A DNA stretch of 64,000 bases from Skeletonema tropicum (GCA_037178625.1 CM074133.1:3410001-3474000), one strand, 5' to 3'. Positions 43,180 through 53,829 are shown, counted from the stretch's first letter. Numbers and translations are program-made. Notes: a model not told the origin generated them from the letters alone.

Positions 43180-45323
43180 GACAGATGAAAATCGCGGGAA
43201 AAAGCGTCAGCCAGCACATTTGATTTTCCAGGCAGATAGTCAAACCAAGGGACGTAGCGGTGGAACCTTTGGTGAAGGCCAAAGAGGCGGAGGAGATACG
43301 CCGGGGCAGAAAAAGTGGAGGTGCTGCCTTTGCGCTCCCAGAAGGTGTTGTTGAGATTATCTCCTTTACTAAGCACGGTCCGTTCCCGAATGTCAAAGGT
43401 ATGCACAATAGCTTCCAAGTGTAGTAATCCGCCAGCCAATTCGAGGTCCGAGTTTGTAATAGTACCATCTGGGTTATCCGCTGACACCAGATTGTCACGA
43501 ACCCACTGTGGCCATTCAAGCCGCCACACCACTGGAACGTTAGCCTTGGAGTCCCCGCGGGGAACAGCAGTATCAGAAGGAAACCAGATGCCACCAGCAC
43601 CAGCACCAGAGGCGTCATGGTCGCCTTCGGCAATAGGAGGCAGTGGGACGACTTCTTGAATGCGAGTGGGTCTGGAGGTGAGGTCCTGGGCTAGCCACCG
43701 AAAATCATCAAGAGCTTGGTGAACACCTTCATTGAGTGTAACCCGGGAGTTCTGTTGCATGGACAAGGCATTTTGGAGACGACCAAACATATTTCTGGAG
43801 CCAGGGAGGGCAATGGACATGGAGCGGAGCTCACCGAGGACCTTATGCCACTTCTTGACGCTAGTACGCTTTTGCCGTCTTGGAATACTATCCAAGATTT
43901 CCCACAGGCGCTCAATGCGGTGAGGGGGTAGTTGAATGGTCATGTTGACGGTGTCGACAATCCAACCCAATACCAACTTAACAGTGCTCCAAGAACAATC
44001 ACCCTTCAACAGCTTCTTCATAGAGACAGGTTCCCGCCAAAACTCCGAATCACCATCTGAAAGAGGCCGAAAAACATCATCAATGGCATGCATCAAGGTC
44101 CGTCTAACTCGTCGCAGGAAAGGCCGCTGGGCAGCTGAAATGAAGTCGTCCACAAAGATGTCCACATACTGCAATGGCTTGCGGGAGGAACCTTGTAAGG
44201 ACGGGTCAGCTTCAGAAGGACATTCCACAGCGATGGGAGGTGATGCGTCGTCGGATCGATGCACAGAAGGAGGTGGTGGTGAAGCATCCACCGAGACAGA
44301 TGCTGCAACCTCATCCAACTTGTGTGCGGCTGGACTGTAGTGGGGGTCAGTCAGCCGAGTATTGGCCAAGTCTGCAATGGTCTCCGTGGCAGCACAAAAG
44401 TACGGGGGACTCTCAGCCCATCCCATGGGGAGGACAAGCGGAAGAGCCACCAGCGCTTCGTGTTGTCCCGGCCTAGAGGGATAAATGACACCAAGTTTTG
44501 GGATGTCGTCAGGATTTAGACACATGCGGTAAAAACAATCACTCAGATCAGTCTTATTCAGCAGTACCGGGCCATACTTGGGGTCGGCCAACAGAATCTC
44601 TCGCAGTACTCGATCCAGACAGTTGCCAAACTGCATCGCATCCTTGGGTGCAAGCCGAATCGTCTCGGCATTTACTAGCGACCAACTGTAATCACATATC
44701 CACCGAGGTCGCCTATCACGCTGCGGGACAACACCAGGGGGAGATACTCGGAGGCCAGGAAGCTTGAGGGCAACAGAAGCGGGTAGGATGACCCATTGGC
44801 CTTTCTTAATCATATCCACAAATTCTTCATCCAGAAAATCGATGTAATCCTTGCAAGACTGATGGGGGCCACGACTGATGGCGTCGTGTATTTGTTGTCT
44901 TGTCCAAGGGGGAGTTGTAAACTTGACTGGCGCACCTCTATGTTTGAGGTGCTTCAGCAAGCGTTGAGCAGGGTGGTTGACGTTGTTGAGAGAGGATAAG
45001 TCCCCGCCTCGCCGACGCGAGTTGACAAAGGTGCGCCATCCGACCTTTTCAAGCAATTTAACACTCTCATCAATCAACTTACCTAACTCAGCCTGTGCAG
45101 TATCGTCACAACTAGGGAGAACAGCAGCTGCACGCTTGGGCGACGGGAGAGATGCGTCTGGTAGCGAGCGCTTTTCCTTCGACTGGGAGGAGGTGGTGGT
45201 TTGATTTGTGGAGGGTTGTTGGGTGCTTGAAGAGGTTTGGATGGCGTCAGGAGGTAATGGTACCGGTAGTAATGTATTTAGCTTATCACCGCTACACTTT
45301 GGAGTTTCCTCCCCGCCTCCATC
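42798..45323 (-). CDS. Reverse transcriptase-RNase H (pol) of the DIRS-like element
   Basis: The frame is open from the codon after the gag TAG (45326-45324) to 42798, 841 codons. There is no ATG near its beginning, so it is probably made as a gag-pol fusion. A Ser/Thr/Pro-rich linker of about 80 residues precedes the RT, whose boxes are LSDCFYRM, MGWAESPPYF and the catalytic FVDD. A DIRS-type RNase H follows (HDASGAGAGG, a Glu in ELAGGLL, GDNLNN, and Asp in VLADAFSR). The last 380 bases overlap the recombinase gene. No internal frameshift is seen. Confidence 0.87.
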   Translation of the reverse strand, partial: DGGGEETPKCSGDKLNTLLPVPLPPDAIQTSSSTQQPSTNQTTTSSQSKEKRSLPDASLPSPKRAAAVLPSCDDTAQAELGKLIDESVKLLEKVGWRTFVNSRRRGGDLSSLNNVNHPAQRLLKHLKHRGAPVKFTTPPWTRQQIHDAISRGPHQSCKDYIDFLDEEFVDMIKKGQWVILPASVALKLPGLRVSPPGVVPQRDRRPRWICDYSWSLVNAETIRLAPKDAMQFGNCLDRVLREILLADPKYGPVLLNKTDLSDCFYRMCLNPDDIPKLGVIYPSRPGQHEALVALPLVLPMGWAESPPYFCAATETIADLANTRLTDPHYSPAAHKLDEVAASVSVDASPPPPSVHRSDDASPPIAVECPSEADPSLQGSSRKPLQYVDIFVDDFISAAQRPFLRRVRRTLMHAIDDVFRPLSDGDSEFWREPVSMKKLLKGDCSWSTVKLVLGWIVDTVNMTIQLPPHRIERLWEILDSIPRRQKRTSVKKWHKVLGELRSMSIALPGSRNMFGRLQNALSMQQNSRVTLNEGVHQALDDFRWLAQDLTSRPTRIQEVVPLPPIAEGDHDASGAGAGGIWFPSDTAVPRGDSKANVPVVWRLEWPQWVRDNLVSADNPDGTITNSDLELAGGLLHLEAIVHTFDIRERTVLSKGDNLNNTFWERKGSTSTFSAPAYLLRLFGLHQRFHRYVPWFDYLPGKSNVLADAFSRDFHLSWSELYSHHSHLFPQNLGFQVWTPPPQLVSAIILALQRRQCARESVLVEPPEPSPTGASGLNSALSWASTPFSKPSRTKLQSYKSSSSEFVPENLLPTRIKSGLDRLKITYGALPRRSSPWGKTTLV

Positions 45324-48300
45324 CTAGGCACCCGCAGGGTAGCACTCTTGACACCACGACACGAGAGGTGCGTACTCCGAAGGACTGTAAGTGCGGTGGT
45401 CGGCAGACTGTCGACAATTTGCGTTGCACATCCCTTTCACATGCCACGCCAGACACATGGAATCCGCACCGAACTTGGAAGGAGGCAATGGTTTGTTCGC
45501 AATGGCCTGCTGCTTGAATGCACGAATGGGGATTTCCTTATTGTCACGCTTACGCCGGCGGAACTCACCAAACAGAGCATCGTTGTACTCCTCGTTCTTT
45601 ACCGTGGTACTTTGACGTGGTTGACCGATGTCCGCAGGTAGGTTGTTTCCAAGGTTGGGGGGGGAGAAAGGTTCGCCACCACCCAAATTGGAAGACCCAG
45701 CATCTCCATCTCCTCCTGTTGCACGCCGGACCCCCGTGGATCCATCTTCCAACAAGCTCTCCAACCAATAGTCACCAGTGATGCCATTAAAATCATGCAA
45801 ACCGAGCCTCGCCACGTATGATTGCGTGAGAAGGGGGACCCAATGCCCTCTGTTTGGCATAGCTTCGAAGAGCACTGATGGTGATTCGAGGTAAGGTCGT
45901 GCTGCACCGTCGTCGAGTTGCCTCCAGTATTGGTTGAGCTTGATAGTGAAGGCTTCCAAGATAATGATACCCTTGGACTTATGCAGAGACGTACCACCTA
46001 GCACACAATTGTCGATGGTGTCAGAAAAATTGTCCCATTCAGATCTCATCAACTCCAAATGTGAGAGGAACTTATGCTCGGGGGGGAAAATCGCCTTGGC
46101 GACCATTAGCATGCGAAGGATATTGAAATGTGCCTTCTCAGTGGTAGGTAGGTAGGTCCTGAATTTATTGAGCTCAGCCGCTTCTTTCGGGGTATATTGT
46201 ACCCCTTGACTTTCACCAGATGCAGAATCGGCAATTTTCTTCTTGGTGAAGCGTTCAGGGACGGAGCCATACAACAAGAAGTTGCAAAACCAGCCGGTGC
46301 TTGGGTCATCCAGATCATCCTTGTAGAACTCGCCCCTCATAATGCCGTTGGCCATGGCCAATGAAATAACAGGCATCATCTGTAGCTTCCCCATTTGTCG
46401 TGCCTTTTCCCTCACGGTCTCCTGAAGTACTGCTCTGAAACTCTCGATGGACTTGTTCTCACACTCCGTCCACTTCCGCAAGGCAGACTCCATTGGTAGC
46501 TCGTCCTCACTTCTCAACCCAAAGAGCCGCAGCGTACGCTTGAGAATCAAGTCACTGGGCAGCTTAGCTACGAGTTTCTTCTTCTTCTCTTTCTCTTCCG
46601 CCTTCTTCTTTGCTTCTTCAACTTGATGCTGCAATTGCTTCTGCTGATGATCTACCATCGCATCTACGCCTCCACTCATGGTGACATTCAAATTTTGAAG
46701 CCCTTTTGCGGTCCCCCCATCTCTCCTCTCGGGTAGTACTTCGTAAAGTCCATTGTTGATGCACCTTCCGATGATGTTGTCCGATCTAACCAGCGCTGGA
46801 GGGCTGGTCAAGTCCGCCACCGAAGTGTCTCCGCCCGCTGTTTCTGCCATAGCTAACACTTGGAAGTGCTCTGTCACAGTTTTCCACTCCTTCTTCTTAT
46901 CATCGTGTCGAGCGTGGAGTAAATATCCAAAAAGTATTCCCTTGGAGTGATGCCGTTCTTGTACTTCAGTAGTTGGGAGGCTCCCGAATGAGGAATGGGG
47001 AACATCTTCCGGAACCTGTTAGAAATGATAAAGTCACTGTCCCAGTAATCGATTACTGGGACAGTGACTTTATCATTTCTAACATAATGCAAGTCACCAG
47101 TTCGAGTCCAGCGAGGTAAAAAGCCTCTATTTCCCACCTAGAGAGAGGTATGGATAAGAGGAAATACTACTGCGGGTAGGCGGACTAGGAGATAAAGATC
47201 TAGCTAGAGGAATACTAGTACTGTAATTCCCACTAGATGTAGGTGTACGCTGCAAGGTGTGACCTGCGCTAGCCTACTCCTGTCTCCAGTAATCGACTAG
47301 AGATGGCATGGACTTACGGTCCTGTCAAGGCTCGTAATCCTGTCATCAGTCTAGGAACGGACTGGTGACTTGCATTATGTTAGAAATGATAAAGTCACTG
47401 TCCCAGTAATCGATTACTGGGACAGTGACTTTATCATTTCTAACATAATGCAAGTCACCAGTCCGTTCCTAGACTGATGACAGGATTACGAGCCTTGACA
47501 GGACCGTAAGTCCATGCCATCTCTAGTCGATTACTGGAGACAGGATAAAGTCACTGTCCCAGTAATCGATTAGAGATGGCATGGACTTACGGTCCTGTCA
47601 AGGCTCGTAATCCTGTCATCAGTCTAGGAACGGACTGGTGACTTGCATTATGTTAGAAATGATAAAGTCACTGTCCCAGTAATCGATTACTGGGACAGTG
47701 ACTTTATCATTTCTAACATAATGCAAGTCACCAGTTCGAGTCCAGCGAGGTAAAAAGCCTCTATTTCCCACCTAGAGAGAGGTATGGATAAGAGGAAATA
47801 CTACTGCGGGTAGGCGGACTAGGAGATAAAGATCTAGCTAGAGGAATACTAGTACTGTAATTCCCACTAGATGTAGGTGTACGCTGCAAGGTGTGACCTG
47901 CGCTAGCCTACTCCTGTCTCCAGTAATCGACTAGAGATGGCATGGACTTACGGTCCTGTCAAGGCTCGTAATCCTGTCATCAGTCTAGGAACGGACTGGT
48001 GACTTGCATTATGTTAGAAATGATAAAGTCACTGTCCCAGTAATCGATTACTGGGACAGTGACTTTATCATTTCTAACAGGACAGCTTTTCAGAGCGGGT
48101 GTTGGGAGGCGGAACGAGCTTTTTCTTAGTCGGGCTGGCCTGGAGCAAAGCGCAGGTCTCGTCGGGTGGATAGACAGGAATCTCACTTCTAACATCAAAG
48201 TCGGCTTCCTCAGCACAGATGATATTTACGGCGCCTTCATTGGTGATTTCATGCTCAATACTGATGGTCCTGCCATCCAGCGGGTGTCCAAAGGAGCATA

Positions 48301-48532
48301 CTTGGGTGAAGTTCCAGTAGATTTTTACAAGGTTTCCGAAGGAGGCTCCTACGCAATGAGCAGGATGGCTGCGTACAATTCTGAGCGCAACCGCTCCGGT
48401 TGCAACGGTGGTGCCGGTGGGTGGATTGGCTGCAAGCATATGCTGGACGTCGGCTTCGTTGTCTTGTCTCATTTCAGGAAGGGAAAGTGCATCTGCCGCG
48501 AAGCGGTGCGGTGGCACAAGGCTGCTTGCCAT
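45324..48532 (-). pseudogene. gag of the DIRS-like element, interrupted by a palindromic array
   Basis: The N-terminal part starts at the ATG at 48532 and runs to 48079. The C-terminal part runs from 47014 to the TAG at 45324. Disregarding 47015-48078 (1064 bases) joins both in one frame with no stop, 714 codons. The C-terminal part has a Lys/Glu coiled region (KKKAEEKEKKKK) and a knuckle-like Cys/His cluster (CLAWHVKGMCNANC, then H), as expected for a nucleic-acid-binding gag. Assigning the N-terminal part to gag rests on frame continuity and position. Confidence 0.7.
47015..48078. repeat. Nested palindromic array (four 66-bp perfect palindromes)
   Basis: A perfect 66-bp palindrome with half GTTAGAAATGATAAAGTCAC plus 13 bases occurs at 47018-47083, 47379-47444, 47652-47717 and 48013-48078. 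Palindromes 1-2 and 3-4 enclose identical 295-bp spacers (47084-47378 and 47718-48012), so a 427-bp unit is directly repeated. The 207-bp middle (47445-47651) is itself an inverted repeat: part of the spacer reversed, a palindrome fragment, then the spacer end forward. Each spacer starts ATAATGCAAGTCACCAG and ends with its complement. There is no coding potential. It resembles a foldback element or a replication/rearrangement product. Confidence 0.9.
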
Positions 48533-48803
48533 GGTGAGGAGTCGCGTTGCCACGAGCGCAGTTAATTAAACTACTACAACTACTCTATTCTTGCTGTTGC
48601 TTGCTGCTTACAGCAATACGCAAAAATTTTGTGGCTTGGTGGTTTGCATTCGTCAAGAACTCAGTGTTGGTCACGCACGTGCAAGCCTCCCCGTCTGGAC
48701 TTCGCTCTCTCCTCACAGACAGTGATAAATCCAAATTTGTGACACGTTGCGACACGTTCTCACTCTCAGATAGAATGACCCACAAAAATAGAGAGGAAGA
48801 ATG

Positions 48804-49304
48804 GGTACCGTACGGCTGGGTTCAAATAGCACCATGTAAACTGGGGGACCACTTTTCAACATGTTCTCGTAGGAATATTTTCTTGCCTTTTTTACCGTTC
48901 CATGGGCCAGCATCAGTACTATGGAACTGTAACTCAGGAAAACTTTTTTCATGCATTTCTGACTATGAAAAGTGGTCCCCCGATTTTTTTTATCATATTG
49001 AAGCATTTGTGGGAATCACCAGTTTTAGGAATTAGATGAGACAGATCGAGTACCGGGTCCAAACTCAAATTAATTCCTACGTACAATAGTTTTCTTCGAG
49101 AAAGTCATCACTCAAAATGAGCTAAACCATGGTAAAATACCCTCTCCTACGGCCGCCAATAACACCACAACTACTAGTCTTACAGGCCCGGACGAAACAG
49201 ATATCACATCCTGTTGGTCCATAGGATCTCATTGATACCTCACTCGTTGTCTAATTCCCAGATTTCAATTCAAAAGTGCTATTTGAACCCAGCCGTACAG
49301 TACC
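48804..49304. mobile_element. MITE with 29-bp terminal inverted repeats
   Basis: GTACGGCTGGGTTCAAATAG lies within a 29-bp end (48804-48832) that matches 49276-49304 in reverse complement with one mismatch. Inside is a second inverted pair, GGGGGACCACTTTTCA (48843-48858) and its complement (48966-48981). It is non-coding. I could not fix a TSD. Confidence 0.75.
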
Positions 49305-49988
49305 TAATCAATGACCAAGTGAAAGTACTTTGACTTCAGACCTAAAATTGATTTAACATTTTTTCACTAAATATTAAATGTACCAAGCTACTTTTCGTCA
49401 ACGTGAAAAGGAACTTCAATTACATACATACATCGTCAATGACGACGTCATACATCTATATATATGGACATGCTCGATAGAGCTACAGATAATTAAGAAT
49501 GTCATCATAAATTGATAACTAGGCAAATCCTATTGATAATCGATAGTCGAAGGGCTTATGATGAAGCTGGCTGTGGCGCTGTTACAGTAGAGTGGAAGAC
49601 AACTTGACATTTCAACTTGTTGTTTGCAGTACTGAGAGATAAAAAGCTTGCATTGTTGAGAGCTGAGGATATGTTGTGTTTCATTGTGACCAAAAAGTTG
49701 CATTGGTAGTATTTGTAGTATGTGTGGAGAAATTCATCAGACAATCTGTTGCCTGTGCGCTTGAAAATCAAACGAGTTTTTCCCGGTAGTAGTGTGGAGC
49801 GGTTGACATGCCCTTGTAAAATTCTTCTGATTGTACAGATAGTGTACAGATAGTAATTGCCACTGAGAGCAAAAGTGATATTGTATCGCTGGCTGAAGCG
49901 TTTGTTGTTCTCGCTCTTGCTTCTTTGTAATTGAAGTAATGCTCAGATGGAGGTAGAATCTGCATACCTAGATCCCCCTCGTTTACTG
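49305..49988. other. Intergenic, no gene seen
   Basis: AT-rich sequence without a supportable gene. Confidence 0.4.
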
Positions 49989-50471
49989 TTAAGTGACTCT
50001 TGAATTCTTGACCAAGAGCTCCCTCGTTTGCCGATGATTGAATTGTGAAGTTGAAGAAAGATTGTTGCCTTGAGCTTGAGCAAATGTAGCATCGCATCGA
50101 ATGTTGTTGCACTCGCTAAAGGCGGCATCGTATAGAACGCTGTCAAATAGAGATTCAGGTTGAGACGGCGAATTGCATTGAACAAAACCAGAAAATGAGA
50201 CGTCGCATAGAGCGCTGTCTAAGATGGACGCATTGTATAGAGTGCTGCAAGAATTGGGGACATCGCATGGAGCGCTGCCAGGAATGGTGGCATCGCATAT
50301 AGCGCTGCCAAGATTAGACCCAATAGTGGCGATTCCAATGTTTGAATCGCTCGGCAAGCTTACAGTTAAGTTTGCAGTCGCGCTTGTCTCTAATTCCTGC
50401 AATGATGCGGATGATAAAACTGTGACTGCTGCTGAAGCCGCTGCTGCTGCTTCTGTGTGTCTTGCTGACAA
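49989..50471 (-). pseudogene. Pentapeptide-repeat-like fragment
   Basis: A 160-codon minus-strand frame has a five-residue periodicity (SAICD ATIPG SAPCD, later SALCD VSFSG) like degenerate pentapeptide repeats, which form a square beta-helix. The N-terminus is Ala/Ser-rich. The frame may continue a larger gene whose other part is at 50585-51217. No function can be given. Confidence 0.45.
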
Positions 50472-50584
50472 ACTTCCTCGCTTAATAATGAATGACTCTT
50501 GGAGTCAAGGACTCCCTCGTATGCGTAGAGCCGGCTTGAGCTGCAGCACATGCTGCATCTACACGCCTGAGTGTATATACCCCT

Positions 50585-51217
50585 CTATCCCTCGCGAAAT
50601 GAAGGGCATTTTATGTGTTTACGCAAAAATGTCGAAATTTGGAAGTCATTAGCATCCAAGTCGCCTCCCGACCTCGAGCTCGAACTTGGGTTTGAACTTA
50701 GGCTTGGTCTTGAGCTTGATCTTGAGCTTAGCATATCATATGTCACAACAATAGAGTCGCAATCGCGTTGGAGCCTGACAAGAGGATGCGAATGAAAGCT
50801 GCAAGTAGTCGATTCATTGCAGGGCGTGTGCATGTCGCCAAGTGAAATAGTATTGTTGTTAATGCTGTAGAGGAGTGAAATGGCATCATATTGAAAGTTG
50901 CTGATAAAGCTAGCATCGATATTGAACTGAGTGCTGTCGAAAAGAGCTGTGTTGCAGTGGGCGCTACCAACGAGAATTGCTTCACATTGGGGTGACATCA
51001 CATGGAGTGTTTCTAGATAGAATTGAACTGGCATCACGTTGAGTGCCGCCAGAAGTAGATAAGTTCTGCAGATAAGAGTGGCATTGCGTGGAGCACTGCC
51101 GAATAGCTTGGCGTTGAAATTCTTTGAACCGTAGGTTATAGATCCGTCGGTTGAGTAGGCCTTGCCTTGACTAAAGTTTTCTTGACAGATTGCTATCACG
51201 TTAGAGTTTAGAGCCAC
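50585..51217 (-). pseudogene. Pentapeptide-repeat-like fragment, upstream part
   Basis: A 210-codon minus-strand frame has a weak five-residue pattern (AILVG SAHCN TALFD STQFN) and a Ser/Arg-rich C-terminus. On the coding strand it lies just upstream of the similar fragment at 49989-50471. Upstream DNA (51192-51345) repeats its 5' coding sequence, so the frame was once longer. Confidence 0.4.
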
Positions 51218-51345
51218 ATTTCTGAAACGGGCGATAGCATTATCCGTAACCCGGTCGGTCGAGATTGGCTTGTCTTGACCGAGGATCTACTCTATCGTGT
51301 TAGAGTTTAGAGCCGCATTTCTGGAATGGGCGATAGCGTTCTCCA
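51192..51345 (-). repeat. Direct repeat, period about 98 bp
   Basis: GTTAGAGTTTAGAGCC followed by CATTTCTG and GGGCGATAGC occurs near 51202 and again near 51299, probably amplified coding repeats of the pentapeptide-like gene. Confidence 0.6.
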
Positions 51346-51491
51346 TCCAAAATGTGCCCATTTGGGTTGATTTTGTATGGTCTATTCACGGCTTGCCCTC
51401 GTGGGTCACCATGAGATTGTCTGGTCACGGCTTGCTCGTAGGAGTTGTTACCGTGAGGATGTCTATTCAAGGCATATGGGAGTGTGTATAA

Positions 51492-52840
51492 ACGTTATTA
51501 TATGAAGTGCCGCCCGCAACGTTCTTCTTCGGCCCATATACGGGATTACCGTGGTGAGCGTTGTTCTTCGGTCCATCATCTGAAACGGTGTGAGTTCCTT
51601 TTAATAACAGCTTTCCGGGTATAAGGTTTTTTGCGCCAACATTCTTCCTAGCCCCTTTTACCGTCGTACGTAGTATTATCTAGCAAAAAAAACACCTTCT
51701 CCCTACGAACCATGGCGGCCGATCTGCTTCCTACCATGCTCTCCTGTTGACAGCAATGGCCTATATTAATGAATCCAACACCACGGATCAATAGTAATGG
51801 TAGTTGTTAGTCGATTGTTGCAGCTGGGTTCATGGATTCATTGTTTATACCATGCTCTTATGTACTACACACTTGGTCGATATTTTTCGTCGCCCGACGC
51901 ACCCGCCTCACTTCCTATAGCCACTTCTATGCCAATAAAACGCTATTACGAACCGATCGGACTATACATATCTCTTCTAATAACATATGCGCGAGGTATG
52001 GTGCCTTGGTTCGGTCGGTGATCCGGTTTAATCGTCCCATACCTATCTTATGTGTAGGGCCGACGATGCGGTGATGGGGAAAAATACCGCCTACATATAG
52101 GGGGTGATCCGACGGTGATATTGTCCATCTCATGCAACGCTACGCACACTATCCGGTTTGGTATGTCATGAGCTTTCGTTGGATATGCGGTATGCTGCAT
52201 GTAACAGGTTGTAAGCGACATAGTAACACCAGAACTGCCATGGTCGGCGGCCGGCGGCTATTTTTTTGATGATTTTTGACACACAAAAATGTTGACCCGT
52301 TGCCTTTCCTGCATTGTAACCGCCAAAATAGTCGAGCTTCGTTATCGGTGGACTACACCGATGGAAAGAGCTGCTTCTTGGCTTTTCATAACTGCACTGA
52401 ACGTCTTCTAAATGTTAGTTGTTGCTATTTTATTAACTACGTAGGAAGCTAGGTGGCAAAAATGGTCGCGCATGCGCGACCATACCCGGAAAGCTGTTAA
52501 ATTGTTTGCATTTGTGTGCGTTTGAGCATATCTGTCGTCATTTCAATGGCTCGATTCGCAACAAAGTTGTGAATCCTTGGAAGGTCTGATAATTGACTCA
52601 AAGACGAGACGGGTTCGAATCACGATTCGAATTAACGAAACCGAAACGATTTGAATTCCCACGTTCAAGAGTGACGTTCGAATTGGATCGAAATCGAAAC
52701 GTCTAGGACTAGGATGCAAAGTGATAAAGTATTCGTATACTCAATGGAGAGCTGAAAGTCTAATAAACTGTGACAATGCCTATATAGAGCCACATGAATG
52801 GCTATTGAAAGAAATTGATTCTTATTCTTAGACATACAAA
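51492..52840. other. Intergenic with a 22-bp palindrome
   Basis: No gene is seen. A perfect palindrome with half ATGGTCGCGCA lies at 52462-52483. ATTCGAA-type motifs cluster at 52600-52700. Confidence 0.5.
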
Positions 52841-52864
52841 TTTACCCTTGCGCACTTGCATGCT
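52841..52864 (+). repeat. Transposon TIR fragment at the edge of gene copy 1
   Basis: TTTACCCTTGCGCACTTGCA plus four bases is identical to 53997-54020 inside the left TIR of the neighbouring transposon. It abuts the first base of the duplicated gene segment at 52865. Confidence 0.85.
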
Positions 52865-53509
52865 AGATTATCTACTAAAAATACAAGAGAAAGAGACCAA
52901 AAGCATCGGCATCATTGTTTCGACCACATGATCACACAATCGTGCTTCGCGCTACTACGTGCACCCCCCTACTCACTCATCTTTCATCCTTCATCTCTTC
53001 ATCTTCGTCTACCACTTACTAAGACGTCAGATCATAATATATTGCATATCCTGATCCTGCCTCTACATCTACCCACTCTATGAAATCATCTATCATGAAG
53101 CTAGTTTTCTCTTCATTCCTACTCCTCCTCGGCCTCGGAGATGCAGTTGAGGCTGGCAACACTACTGGAGACAATCCTGGAGTATACGCTCGTGTGAGTT
53201 ACTACGCTGATTGGATCAAAGAGCAGACATCGCGTGCTCTTAGTGGAGGGTTCGGCTATTGCTCGGCTTCAGAAAAATTATTGAGGGTAACTATCGTCTC
53301 AGATGAATATGAATATGAGGAAGAAATATCCTGGGCTGTAACCAACACTTGCGAATCTTCTTCGACTCCCGTTCCCGTCATGTCTGGTGGCGGTTTGAAA
53401 TCTGAAGACAAACACATGTGTGTCCCTGAAGGCCAGTATCAGTTCGAAATAGAGGTAAGAATATGTCATCTCTCTGCAAATGCAAGCATCTTCATTACAT
53501 TTACATCTC
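52865..53509 (+). repeat. Arm 1 of an inverted gene duplication
   Basis: This is nearly identical to 57624-58271 in reverse complement: promoter, exon 1 and the start of the intron of a secreted-protein gene. Differences are a few small indels. It ends where the hairpin element at 53510 begins. Confidence 0.92.
53080..53454 (+). pseudogene. Truncated copy 1 of the secreted-protein gene (exon 1 only)
   Basis: Exon 1 matches copy 2 (57224-58047 minus) with two extra codons (DEYEYEEE against DEYEEE). It has a signal peptide (MKLVFSSFLLLLGLGDAVEA), a trypsin-tail motif and the start of a Cys domain. The splice donor GTAAGA at 53455 is kept, but exon 2 is absent because a hairpin element follows at 53510. 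The copy cannot make the full protein, although a short read-through product of about 190 residues is open. Confidence 0.85.
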
Positions 53510-53790
53510 CAGTGGTACGACTTTCGCATATGATCAGCAAAAGTACATCAACGAGCTCGCAGGTTCGGTTCCCAACCTCGGAAAGTGTTTATCCAGTGGC
53601 ACTTCGCGCCAGATGCGCGACCGAGCGCACGCACAGATTGCGTGTCGAATAGAAGCGTTCCACAAGTCGCTAGCGTTTAGGGCCAAACAGCCCGGAAGCA
53701 CTCAAAGCGTGCGTACTACCAGCCAGAAGCATGAGTAGTGCCTGCTCCTTGATGTACTTTTGCTGATCATAAACGAAAGTCGTACCACTG
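53510..53790. mobile_element. Hairpin (foldback) element
   Basis: Arms of about 41 bases (AGTGGTACGACTTTCGCATA, then TGATCAGCAAAAGTACATCA) at 53511-53551 recur in reverse complement at 53750-53789 with two or three mismatches. They enclose about 200 bases without a gene. Confidence 0.75.
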
Positions 53791-53829
53791 AGCCACTAGA
53801 CGTCTAGTGGCTCAGTGGTACGACTTTCG
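53774..53829. repeat. Perfect 56-bp palindrome
   Basis: The half CGAAAGTCGTACCACTGAGC plus eight bases is followed by its exact complement, centred on GACGTC. It joins the right arm of the hairpin element to a third copy of the same end sequence, next to the transposon end at 53843. Confidence 0.9.

Larger units (their letters stand above)
41986..48532 (-). mobile_element. Tyrosine-recombinase (DIRS-like) retrotransposon
   Basis: On the minus strand the order is gag, RT-RNase H, tyrosine recombinase, as in the DIRS order of retrotransposons, which integrate with a tyrosine recombinase instead of a DDE integrase. The recombinase frame overlaps the RT frame by 382 bases, also usual for DIRS. 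gag and pol are in the same frame with one TAG between them. A palindromic array (47015-48078) interrupts gag. Terminal repeats were not identified, so only the coding span is given. Confidence 0.85.

Noticed and set aside
47096..47120. tRNA T-arm-like AGTTCGAGTCC
   Set aside because: The flanking bases do not pair as a T stem and no acceptor or anticodon arm is present.
46874..47137. An 87-codon minus-strand frame covering the gag and array junction
   Set aside because: It lies in another frame from gag and reads through the palindrome; it is a shadow frame.
47018..48078. CRISPR-like repeat array
   Set aside because: The repeats are perfect palindromes of 66 bp with identical 295-bp spacers in a eukaryotic context; there are no unique spacers and no cas genes.
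47018..48080. The palindromic array as a spliceosomal intron or introner (minus strand reads GTTAG...CTAACAG with a CTAAC branch-like end)
   Set aside because: Splicing at these borders would put the gag halves in different frames and meet a stop soon after. The borders arise simply because the palindrome begins GTTAG and ends CTAAC.
53080..53652. A complete 190-aa secreted protein at copy 1
   Set aside because: After the splice donor at 53455 the frame runs into intron and hairpin-element sequence; comparison with copy 2 shows that the real exon 2 is missing.
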